The position numbers and the translations under genes were made by a program. This document shows, one piece after another, positions 1 to 5,182 of a DNA stretch of 5,182 nt. Numbering within the stretch: position 1 is the first letter of the stretch; the number at the start of each line of letters is the position of its first letter. The notes beneath the pieces were generated by a model. The model was not told the DNA's origin and did no database searches. It saw only the letters and a list, made by a program, of their open reading frames with translations. Source of the stretch: Nitrospirales bacterium (GTDB lineage Bacteria; Nitrospirota; Nitrospiria; Nitrospirales; UBA2166); the NCBI GenBank assembly GCA_029261375.1, contig JAJDBL010000237.1:1-5182 (forward strand), written 5' to 3'.

Positions 1-43
1 ACCTGTCTCATACCCTCGGAGTCACCACGTGCGAATACGCCAA

Positions 44-165
44 AGGATGCTCAAAAAGGCTTGTCCAGTAAGGCCGCACTGAGCCGAAGAACCCGGAACG
101 TACCGGGAGGTACGTGAGGATTCTGAGCGAGGGAAAAGGCAGCTAGCGACCTTTTTCAGCATTCT
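44..165. repeat. Interspersed hairpin repeat of about 122 bp with terminal inverted repeats
   Basis: The ends are imperfect inverted repeats: 44-59 pairs with 150-165 at 14 of 16 positions (AGGATGCTCAAAAAGG against AGAATGCTGAAAAAGG). The centre holds a perfect 7-bp stem, ACGTACC (98-104) and GGTACGT (109-115), closed by the tetraloop GGGA, which fits the GNRA pattern on the plus-strand RNA. Between them GAAGAACCC (86-94) and GGATTC (118-123) pair partly, so the whole unit can fold into one long, interrupted hairpin. The end sequence (minus strand CAGAATGCTGAAAAAGG) recalls, from memory, a repeat found in many copies in Nitrospira genomes. It carries no transposase and could be a non-autonomous element or RNA 3'-end structure. 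On the minus strand the outgoing arm contains a run of five T (53-57), so it could also end or stabilise the permease transcript. Confidence 0.7.
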
Positions 166-166
166 G

Positions 167-1336
167 TCAAATACCAAGAATCGTGGTGATGATGGTCATA
201 ACCGCATCCGACACAACAATCAACACAATACCCATGACGACTGCGGAGGTCGTCGCCAGACCGACCGCAGAGGCGCTCGTGCCACATTGCATTCCACGAA
301 AACACCCGGCAATAGCGACCAACACCCCGAAGACGGCACTCTTGAATAACCCAACCGCAAAGTCAATTGTGCCCAACGCGTCTTTCGTCTGATAGAAATA
401 GGCCGTCACGGAAAGATCAAGCATACCCACCGCAACAACGACACCACCCAGAATCCCCATCACATCGGCATAGAGACAGAGCAATGGCATCATGAGTGCA
501 AGCGCGAACATGCGCGGGAGCACAAGAAACTCCATCGGTGAGATTCCAAGTGTGGTCAACGCGTCGATCTCTTGATTGACCCGCATCGTGCCGAGCTGCG
601 CTGCAAACGCCGCACCTGTGCGACCCGACATGATGATCCCCGTCATCATCGCCCCCATTTCACGCGCCATAGCAAGGCCCACGAGATTCGCCACAAAAAT
701 TTGGGCGCCAAACTGCTGTAGCTGAACCGCGCCGACGAATGCCAGAATCATGCCGACCAGAAAGCTGATCAGCGTGACGATTGGAAGCGCTTCAGCACCA
801 ACCTCCTGGATGAGCAAGACCAAGTCTGAGCGCCGAAACCGGGTTCGACCCCGAAGAAATGCAACAAATGTCAGCGTCGCTTCGCCCACAAACCCTATGA
901 GTTCCTTGGATTCGTGGACGACAGCCAACGTCGACTCACCAAGTCTCGCCAGAAAAGGAACATGCGCAATACTTCGCTTGGCACCAACACGCTCTGGGAC
1001 TGCCGCCGCGAGATCGAGCAAGTGTCGTACGCCCTCTTGAAGACCATTGCGGTCGACTACAATCTGATGTTGCGCACATTCATCCATCAATTTGCGAAGC
1101 AACGTGAGCAAACCAGAATCCCAACTGGTCACATCTTCGGTATCGAACGTGACGCGTCCCACCGATGCTCCAGACACGATATGCGGCATCACGGCACCAA
1201 TCGACGGAAGCCGATCCTCACTTCGCCACATGCCAGACAACGTAATCAACATCGCGCCATTGGCTGGTCCGCTGATTCCCATCTCCCATGGAGATAGCGA
1301 CACATTGTCTTTGGACATAGGCTCTACTTTTTTCAT
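167..1336 (-). CDS. ABC transporter permease, MlaE/YrbE family, with N-terminal STAS domain
   Basis: MlaE permeases sit in the inner membrane as a dimer with the ATPase MlaF and a periplasmic MCE protein, moving phospholipids or other lipids between inner and outer membrane. The 389-residue product has two parts. Residues about 28-115 look like a STAS domain, with VTFDTEDVTSWDSGLLTLL at 62-80; in E. coli this role is played by the separate protein MlaB. Residues about 140-389 are the permease: an amphipathic segment near 150-170, about five membrane segments, and the family signature REMGAMMTGIIMSGRTGAAF (225-244), then AAQLGTM (245-251), EIDALTTLGISP (256-267) and LPRMFALALM (273-282), closing with VGLATTSAVV (358-367). 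The start at 1336 lacks a clear ribosome site; a second ATG at 1318 is an alternative. No MlaF or MCE gene is in the window, although they could follow beyond position 1. A structured repeat begins one base after the TGA stop. Confidence 0.93.
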   Translation of the reverse strand: MKKVEPMSKDNVSLSPWEMGISGPANGAMLITLSGMWRSEDRLPSIGAVMPHIVSGASVGRVTFDTEDVTSWDSGLLTLLRKLMDECAQHQIVVDRNGLQEGVRHLLDLAAAVPERVGAKRSIAHVPFLARLGESTLAVVHESKELIGFVGEATLTFVAFLRGRTRFRRSDLVLLIQEVGAEALPIVTLISFLVGMILAFVGAVQLQQFGAQIFVANLVGLAMAREMGAMMTGIIMSGRTGAAFAAQLGTMRVNQEIDALTTLGISPMEFLVLPRMFALALMMPLLCLYADVMGILGGVVVAVGMLDLSVTAYFYQTKDALGTIDFAVGLFKSAVFGVLVAIAGCFRGMQCGTSASAVGLATTSAVVMGIVLIVVSDAVMTIITTILGI

Positions 1337-1445
1337 AACGAGTCGTGGAATCTGATCAAGTGCCGTGACAAGGCTGAGATAGTGTCTCCCAATATCAAAA
1401 GTTATTCAACGCGCGAGGGTAAGGAGGGTTTGACGAAAGCGTGAA
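1337..1445. other. 109-base gap between ubiA and the MlaE-type gene
   Basis: I see no small gene, strong terminator or convincing promoter here. On the minus strand there is a pyrimidine-rich stretch just after the ubiA stop and TTGATA-like hexamers without a well-spaced -10 partner. The permease may be read through from ubiA or have its own weak promoter. Confidence 0.4.
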
Positions 1446-2312
1446 CTACGTTAATCCAATCACAAAGCCAATGAGTATCGCCACCCCAATCCAGGCATGC
1501 GAGCGAAACATATCCAATGCATCGTGGCGAGTGAGTCCCCGCCGAATCTGTTCAATCTGCACCGCCATAATCAGCGAAACCACACCCAAGCATACGAAAA
1601 ACCAGGTACCGATGTTCGCCAGCATCCCAACGGCGATCAGACAGGTCATCATCCCAAGAAAACACATCCCGATCGCGACCCAAGCGAACCGCCCAAACAA
1701 CAGAGCCGTCGATCCTACACCGATACGCCGATCGTCTTCCTTGTCTTGAGTGGCGTAAATTGTGTCATAGCCAATCGCCCAGAACACAGTCGCAAGAAAG
1801 ATGAGGAGGGGGGGAGCTTCAACGACTTCACGCACGGCCACCCATGCCATGATGGCGCCCCAGCCAAACGCGACGCCAAGTACCGCCTGCGGCATTGCGA
1901 TCATCCGCTTTGCAAACGGATAGAGCATGACCAACCCGACGGCACCAAGACTAAGGAACACGGTGCGTTGATTCAGAAAGGTCAGCAAGAACGCGGCGGC
2001 ACCAAGAAGAATAATGAAGACGAAGACAGCTTCGATGCGTTCGAGTTGCCCTGAAGGTAATGGTCGTTCGCGAGTACGGGCAACGTCGCAGTCAATATCT
2101 TGATCGACAAGATCATTAAACGCGCATCCCGCACTCCTCATCACAAAACTTCCGACGATGAAAATGGCAAGCAACGTAAGCGACGGATGCCCATCCGCAG
2201 CAAGGACGAGCGACCACAGCGACGGCATCATGAGCAGCAACGTTCCCGACTGGTTTCGCAGCCGGATCAGATTCGAGACTGCGCTCACTTTGTCCGTTAC
2301 AGTACCGGCCAT
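1446..2312 (-). CDS. ubiA: UbiA-type aromatic polyprenyltransferase (4-hydroxybenzoate polyprenyltransferase-like)
   Basis: UbiA enzymes are integral membrane proteins that join a polyprenyl diphosphate to an aromatic ring, a Mg2+-dependent step in ubiquinone or menaquinone synthesis. From the ATG at 2312 the product has 288 residues, the usual size. Both aspartate motifs are intact: NDLVDQDID (66-74) followed by RTRERPLPSG (80-89 region), and YDTIYATQDKEDD (182-194) followed by GVGSTALLFG. The stretches MRSAGC, YPFAKR and LGVAFGW also match the ubiquinone-type enzyme closely, and about eight to nine hydrophobic segments are visible. A TTG at 2360, four bases after the upstream stop, could add 16 residues; the ATG seems more likely, with a weak AGG about seven bases before it. 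If the host is Nitrospira-like it would be expected to use menaquinone, so this may be the futalosine-route homologue MqnP rather than true UbiA. The sequence alone does not settle the aromatic substrate. Confidence 0.93.
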   Translation of the reverse strand: MAGTVTDKVSAVSNLIRLRNQSGTLLLMMPSLWSLVLAADGHPSLTLLAIFIVGSFVMRSAGCAFNDLVDQDIDCDVARTRERPLPSGQLERIEAVFVFIILLGAAAFLLTFLNQRTVFLSLGAVGLVMLYPFAKRMIAMPQAVLGVAFGWGAIMAWVAVREVVEAPPLLIFLATVFWAIGYDTIYATQDKEDDRRIGVGSTALLFGRFAWVAIGMCFLGMMTCLIAVGMLANIGTWFFVCLGVVSLIMAVQIEQIRRGLTRHDALDMFRSHAWIGVAILIGFVIGLT

Positions 2313-2364
2313 ATTAAGCCTGTGATCACGATGAGAATCGTCAGCTAGGGTAGAGAGCAAGATC

Positions 2365-2982
2365 TCATTGAGAATTAGCGTTCACCTGGATCGTCGCCCG
2401 AGCCCTGAGACGGTCGACATATTGTGCAAGGCGCTTGCGTATAAGCGCCCTTCGCGTTTCTTCTGGAGACAGTAAGTGCCGCTTACCCTTTGCATGAGAA
2501 GAAGCAATTGCGGTCCGAACGAATGGGAAGATACGCGCCTCTAAAAAGCGCTGAACCAGGAACTGCTCACGTAACATACTGGACAAGTCTTCTTGATTCA
2601 TCCCATGTTCCGTCATCATACCCGTCAATGCCTCTGCTCCACCCAGTCGATCACGAAGCCGTGTGAGGCGATCCGAGAGCACAGCTGGTGCCGGTCCCGG
2701 TATATTGAGCCGCCTCGCTTCGGCCACCAGAAGCCGTTTATTGATGAGTGCCTCAAGACCGACGTCATGTGTCTCAGACTCGCCCAACCCGGACAGCGAT
2801 ACGCCGACGATCGACTCTTGAAAGAAGGCGAGATCACGCTCCAGGTCGGTGAGAAAAATTGGGGTCTCATTCACAGCACCCAGGACTCGCTCAACCAACA
2901 TGCTGTGGGCAAGGGACACAACAAAGACCATGCTCGCCACCACAAACGCGACAACGGGAAAGAGCCTAGACTGCCACCACAC
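2365..2982 (-). CDS. Exported SurA N-terminal-like protein without a parvulin domain
   Basis: This is probably a periplasmic chaperone-like protein. From a GTG at 2982 it has 205 residues. An N-terminal segment with Arg6 and a hydrophobic core (7-24) ends in AHS near residue 27, which looks like a signal peptide with a possible cleavage site. Next comes VERVLGAVNETPIFLTDLERD (30-50), the typical opening of SurA-type proteins, then helical sequence including LEALINKRLLVAEARRLNI (76-94) and EDLSSMLREQFLVQRFLEARI (131-151). The end, ALIRKRLAQYVDRLRARATIQV (179-200), resembles the final helix and strand of SurA. There is no room for a 90-100 residue peptidyl-prolyl isomerase domain between them, so only chaperone activity would be expected. 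Other starts are possible: ATG at 3030 (221 residues) or a longer frame from 3096. The GTG overlaps the RDD gene by 17 bases. The coding call is good; the SurA relationship is inferred from pattern only. Confidence 0.75.
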   Translation of the reverse strand: MWWQSRLFPVVAFVVASMVFVVSLAHSMLVERVLGAVNETPIFLTDLERDLAFFQESIVGVSLSGLGESETHDVGLEALINKRLLVAEARRLNIPGPAPAVLSDRLTRLRDRLGGAEALTGMMTEHGMNQEDLSSMLREQFLVQRFLEARIFPFVRTAIASSHAKGKRHLLSPEETRRALIRKRLAQYVDRLRARATIQVNANSQ

Positions 2983-3415
2983 GGGTATCCGCCATGAAGT
3001 CGTGAAGTGATTGTCGCCGCCGTGTAACATAGGCAAGCAGGAAACCAAATCCCAAGGGGAGGATGGACAACGCATATCCAAACGTTCGCAACACAATCAT
3101 GGGGAGTGTGAGGCGCTCACCATATGCTCCAATGATCTTAATACGCATGATCGCCTTCCCTGGCGTCTGTCCACGAAGAGAGCCAAACCCAATGAAGTAG
3201 GCGAGGAACACCGTGGGACTGAGCAACCCAAACGGGAGTATGAGTGTGTCAAGCAGAGTGTAAGATGGCGCGTGGTATCCAGCAAGTTGCAGACCAAGCC
3301 ACGCTGCGCAGACACCGGCTGCCAGCGTGGCGAGATACGTGATGCTAATGAACAGTAAATCAATCTCAAAAGCGAGTGCCCGTTTCCATAGTTTTGCAGA
3401 CTGTCGTTCCAACAT
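2966..3415 (-). CDS. RDD family small membrane protein
   Basis: RDD (PF06271) proteins are short inner-membrane proteins, some linked to ion exchange or transport, but most have no known role; none can be assigned here. From the ATG at 3415 the product has 149 residues. It shows LWKRALAFEIDLLF (9-22, the conserved Arg and Asp), hydrophobic segments at about 17-43, 55-76 and 105-131, the family loop GQTPGKAIMRIKI (82-94) between the second and third, and the C-terminal SLHDFMADTRVV (136-147) matching the family's HD...T signature. A longer form starting with GTG at 3466 would add 17 residues and overlap the end of rsmE by 26 bases. I prefer the ATG because the extra residues are not domain-like and a GC-rich hairpin sits six bases upstream of the GTG. 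It is cotranscribed with rsmE, and its end overlaps the next gene. The family call is firm; the start is less so. Confidence 0.88.
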   Translation of the reverse strand: MLERQSAKLWKRALAFEIDLLFISITYLATLAAGVCAAWLGLQLAGYHAPSYTLLDTLILPFGLLSPTVFLAYFIGFGSLRGQTPGKAIMRIKIIGAYGERLTLPMIVLRTFGYALSILPLGFGFLLAYVTRRRQSLHDFMADTRVVAV

Positions 3416-3440
3416 GCAGACCCCAGAGCCAGATGCGGCT

Positions 3441-4172
3441 CTACGCGAATTCTGATTGTACGACACTGAGCGCCGCTAACGCGGCAGTCTCAGAACGTAA
3501 CGTCTGAGCCCCAAGGGTAACGGGGCGATACCCGCGTGCTTTCGCTGCATCAACTTCTGATGTCGTAAAGCCCCCTTCTGGCCCCACGAGGATACTGATT
3601 GTCTTGGGAGACGTGCCCAACCTCATTGCATGAGACATGCGCAGTATCACCTCATCTTCCCACAAAAATAGGTTGAGATCGCCGTGCTCACATTCATCAA
3701 GAAAAGCATTCAATCGTGCTGGTGGGTGGAGACACGGAACATCCCACCGCTCGGATTGCTGCGCCGCCTCGAACACGATACGCTGCCAGCGCTCCTTTAC
3801 CCTGGAATACTGTACGGCTTTCGCTTGCACGACAGTCCGCTCAGTGAGTAACGGGACAAAGTCGGCCACCCCGAGCTCCGTCATTTTCTGAAGCATCCAC
3901 GACATCCGATGTGCCTTGATCATCGCGCACGCGAGTGTCACCTGGACACCATGTGTCTCGGGCCTCGTACGTACATCGATGATCTCGCCGGCGACTCGCT
4001 TGGTCGTGACTTCATCAAGTCTCACGTGATACCGCGACTGATGTTGATCACCAAACCACAATGCCTGACCAACTTGAACACGAAGGCTCGCCTGAAGGTG
4101 CCGAACCAATTGGCCCGTCACAACAAGCCGCTCGTGGTGGACACATTCGGGTGTGATGAAAAAGACAGGCAT
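3441..4172 (-). CDS. rsmE: 16S rRNA (uracil(1498)-N(3))-methyltransferase RsmE
   Basis: RsmE methylates N3 of U1498 in helix 44 of 16S rRNA, using S-adenosylmethionine, on the assembled 30S subunit. The 243-residue product has the usual family length. Residues 1 to about 75 form the PUA-like RNA-binding domain, beginning MPVFFITPE as is typical. The rest is a SPOUT methyltransferase fold with KAHRMSWMLQKMTELGV (86-102), ERTV (111-114), FEAAQQSERWDVP (134-146), the cofactor-binding loop LVGPEGGF (195-202) and the knot motif LGAQTLRSETAALAAL (220-235). The ATG at 4172 is the only plausible start: reading upstream in frame, a TAA is reached with no ATG, GTG or TTG before it. There is no clear Shine-Dalgarno sequence. 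A good promoter lies about 35-65 bases upstream, so this is probably the first gene of the transcript. The TAG stop lies close to the next gene. Confidence 0.96.
   Translation of the reverse strand: MPVFFITPECVHHERLVVTGQLVRHLQASLRVQVGQALWFGDQHQSRYHVRLDEVTTKRVAGEIIDVRTRPETHGVQVTLACAMIKAHRMSWMLQKMTELGVADFVPLLTERTVVQAKAVQYSRVKERWQRIVFEAAQQSERWDVPCLHPPARLNAFLDECEHGDLNLFLWEDEVILRMSHAMRLGTSPKTISILVGPEGGFTTSEVDAAKARGYRPVTLGAQTLRSETAALAALSVVQSEFA
3472..3485 (-). other. Small GC-rich hairpin at the end of rsmE
   Basis: Within the last codons of rsmE, GCCGC (3472-3476) and GCGGC (3481-3485) form a perfect 5-bp stem with a 4-base loop. It lies six bases upstream of the GTG at 3466 that would give the longer RDD protein. 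In mRNA it would hinder initiation at that GTG, which is one reason to favour the ATG at 3415. It may also be chance. Confidence 0.3.
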
Positions 4173-4207
4173 AGCAGGATAAGCGTCAGGTGAATGTGAA
4201 CCGCTAG

Positions 4208-4236
4208 ATTATGGGTACCCACACGCCAGTTGACAA
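4208..4236 (-). promoter_or_regulatory. Candidate sigma70-type promoter for rsmE and following genes
   Basis: On the minus strand TTGTCA (4236-4231) is followed after exactly 17 bases by CATAAT (4213-4208). Each hexamer matches the consensus at five of six positions. A start point near 4201 would give a 5' leader of about 30 bases before the rsmE ATG at 4172. A perfect 10-bp palindrome, TGGGTACCCA (4212-4221), touches the -10 box and could be an operator, although no known regulator site was recognised. Confidence 0.55.
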
Positions 4237-4347
4237 GGCGAGAAGCACTATCGAGATTCTAGTTCGCGTTTTGGGCAAGGCCGATGAGAGAATTATTGCT
4301 ATCACTGCGACGCAATGCGGGGAGCGCCATCAATCTCGAAACACCAT

Positions 4348-4411
4348 GATGTCCCACAGATTCTTCGCTAGAGCCTGCCCTGATCGCATGCGAACGAGGC
4401 TCAGAATGACC
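4348..4411. repeat. REP-like palindromic intergenic repeat
   Basis: On the minus strand the stretch begins GTCATTCTGAGCC and ends GCGAAGAATCTGTGGGAC, the flanks of a repeat type widespread between genes in environmental bacteria (recognised from memory, not searched). The arms pair in two blocks: 4360-4364 with 4403-4407 (ATTCT/AGAAT) and 4371-4376 with 4397-4402 (GAGCCT/AGGCTC), with a 6-base bulge at 4365-4370. The apical part contains a perfect 10-bp palindrome, TCGCATGCGA, at 4384-4393. It lies between dnaJ and rsmE and could form a hairpin in read-through RNA. Read as protein, the minus strand gives a 60-residue frame starting with TTG, which is not credible as a gene. Confidence 0.6.
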
Positions 4412-4426
4412 GACGAGGCCAAAACG

Positions 4427-4453
4427 CCAACATTGGGACAAGAAAGCTGTTGG
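4427..4453 (-). terminator. Weak terminator-like hairpin after dnaJ
   Basis: About 27 bases after the dnaJ stop, the minus strand reads CCAACA, a 15-base loop, then TGTTGG (perfect 6-bp stem), followed by CG and four T (4421-4424). The stem is short, the loop large and the T-run brief, so this would be an inefficient intrinsic terminator at best. It may also be chance. Confidence 0.25.
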
Positions 4454-4479
4454 AAAAGGAGCAGGGGGGAACGAGTAGA

Positions 4480-5182
4480 TTAAAACATGCTCTTGATCTT
4501 ATCGACAATGCCCTCATCGGTCGGATCGAGCTTGGCGCCGCTGACTTCGGCATACTCCATCAGAAGCTCACGCTCTTTCTTGGTGAGCGAGGTGGGTATG
4601 GACAACTTGATCCGGAATAACTGATCTCCAGTCCCACGGCCATTCAAGCTGGGAACGCCAAGACCCTTCAATCGCAGCACGCGATCAGGTTGCGTCCCAG
4701 AAGGTATATCCAAGGGCACGTTCCCTTTCAATGTTGGTACTTCCACTCGCGCACCAAGAATCGCGGCGACGAAGTTCAGCGACACATCACACACAATGTC
4801 ATTTCCATTGCGAATAAAAATCTCATGGTCTTTCACGGAAATGACCACATAGAGATCACCAGAAGGGCCACCGTTTTCACCAGGCTCGCCTTTACCGGTC
4901 AATCTCAATTTCGTGCCTGTTTCGACCCCTGCGGGGATATTCACCGATAAGGAATGTTCTTTATATATTCGCTTCTGTCCACGGCAGGTTTTACAGGGAT
5001 CCGAAATGATCTGCCCCTCTCCCTGGCACTGATGACAGGTCGTCGCCACCTGAAAGAACCCCTGCTGCAACCGGATCTGTCCGCTCCCCTGACACGTCGA
5101 ACAGGTGCGGACGGCCGCACTACTCTTCGCACCACTGCCTTTACAGGTCGAGCAGTTCTCCCAGCGAGGAATTTTCAGCGAG
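4480..5182 (-). CDS. dnaJ: Chaperone protein DnaJ, C-terminal part (5' end outside window)
   Basis: This is the Hsp40 co-chaperone that delivers unfolded clients to DnaK and stimulates its ATPase in the cytoplasm. The frame is open to the window edge, so about 233 residues are visible and the J-domain and G/F linker are missing. The zinc-finger region shows four motifs in fragment numbering: CSTCKGSG (10-17), CSTCQGSG (27-34), CHQCQGEG (49-56) and CKTCRGQK (63-70). The last lacks the usual final glycine. Client-binding beta domains follow (NIPAGVETGTKLRL near 81, then LDIPSGTQPDRVLRLKGLGVP near 158), then a short C-terminal helix region ending KSMF and a TAA stop. A TTG at 5070 could look like a start, but the zinc-finger sequence continues upstream through it, so it is internal. 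Downstream is a 307-base gap and then rsmE. The identification is secure; the sequence shows nothing about its regulation because the upstream region is absent. Confidence 0.97.
   Translation of the reverse strand, partial: SLKIPRWENCSTCKGSGAKSSAAVRTCSTCQGSGQIRLQQGFFQVATTCHQCQGEGQIISDPCKTCRGQKRIYKEHSLSVNIPAGVETGTKLRLTGKGEPGENGGPSGDLYVVISVKDHEIFIRNGNDIVCDVSLNFVAAILGARVEVPTLKGNVPLDIPSGTQPDRVLRLKGLGVPSLNGRGTGDQLFRIKLSIPTSLTKKERELLMEYAEVSGAKLDPTDEGIVDKIKSMF

Noticed and set aside
1..11. A minus-strand ATG at 11-9, possibly the start of the next gene, such as the permease's ATPase.
   Set aside because: Only three codons are visible, and the GAGG before it is too close to be a good ribosome site; nothing supports a specific gene.
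1360..1440. Possible promoter for the MlaE-type gene (TTGATA- and TTGAAT-like hexamers on the minus strand).
   Set aside because: No -10 element with acceptable match lies 16-18 bases downstream of any of them.
1497..2054. A 185-residue open frame on the plus strand opposite ubiA.
   Set aside because: It lies wholly antisense to a well-supported membrane enzyme, its composition (many His, Lys, Asn, Gln and Pro) is typical of a shadow frame, and no domain is recognisable.
2593..2997. A 134-residue plus-strand frame opposite the SurA-like gene.
   Set aside because: It is antisense to a gene with a signal peptide and SurA-like patterns, and shows no domain of its own.
4259..4441. A 60-residue minus-strand frame in the dnaJ-rsmE gap.
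   Set aside because: It starts with TTG, has no ribosome site, and runs through the REP-like palindrome, giving the HSEP...AGSSEES translation commonly produced by such repeats.
1..5182. CRISPR arrays, tRNA or rRNA genes, transposases, phage or defence genes.
   Set aside because: No regularly spaced direct repeats, RNA gene signatures or related protein motifs were seen; the genes are ordinary housekeeping and envelope genes.

Overview
The window carries one strand of a bacterial chromosome: every convincing gene lies on the minus strand, so transcription runs from position 5182 down to 1. The best guess for the source is a Nitrospira-like bacterium (Nitrospirota). That rests on the roughly mid-50s GC content, Gram-negative envelope genes, and a structured repeat at 44-165 that resembles, from memory, an interspersed repeat of Nitrospira genomes. 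I could not run a search, so the genus is an inference.

Layout in transcription order. (1) 5182-4480: the C-terminal two thirds of the chaperone DnaJ, cut by the window edge, with all four zinc-binding motifs visible. (2) 4479-4173: a 307-base gap holding a weak terminator-like hairpin after dnaJ, a REP-like palindromic repeat and a good sigma70-type promoter. (3) 4172-3441: rsmE, a 16S rRNA m3U1498 methyltransferase. (4) about 3415-2966: a small RDD-family membrane protein. (5) about 2982-2365: an exported SurA-N-like protein without a parvulin domain. (6) about 2312-1446: a UbiA-type aromatic prenyltransferase. (7) 1445-1337: a short gap. (8) 1336-167: an MlaE/YrbE-type ABC permease with a fused N-terminal STAS domain. 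(9) 165-44: the interspersed hairpin repeat, starting one base after the permease stop codon.

Genes 2-5 are tightly packed, with small overlaps or gaps under about 55 bases, and are probably one transcript from the promoter at 4208-4236. The permease follows after 109 bases and may be read through. The themes are protein folding (DnaJ, SurA-like), ribosome maturation (RsmE), quinone synthesis (UbiA) and lipid/outer-membrane maintenance (STAS-MlaE). The permease's ATPase and MCE partners are not in the window. The dnaJ-to-rsmE neighbourhood recalls the dnaJ-prmA-rsmE order of other bacteria, without prmA.

I found no previously undescribed multi-gene system. The most interesting points are the two intergenic palindromic repeats, the parvulin-less SurA-like protein, and the promoter with a palindrome over its -10 box.
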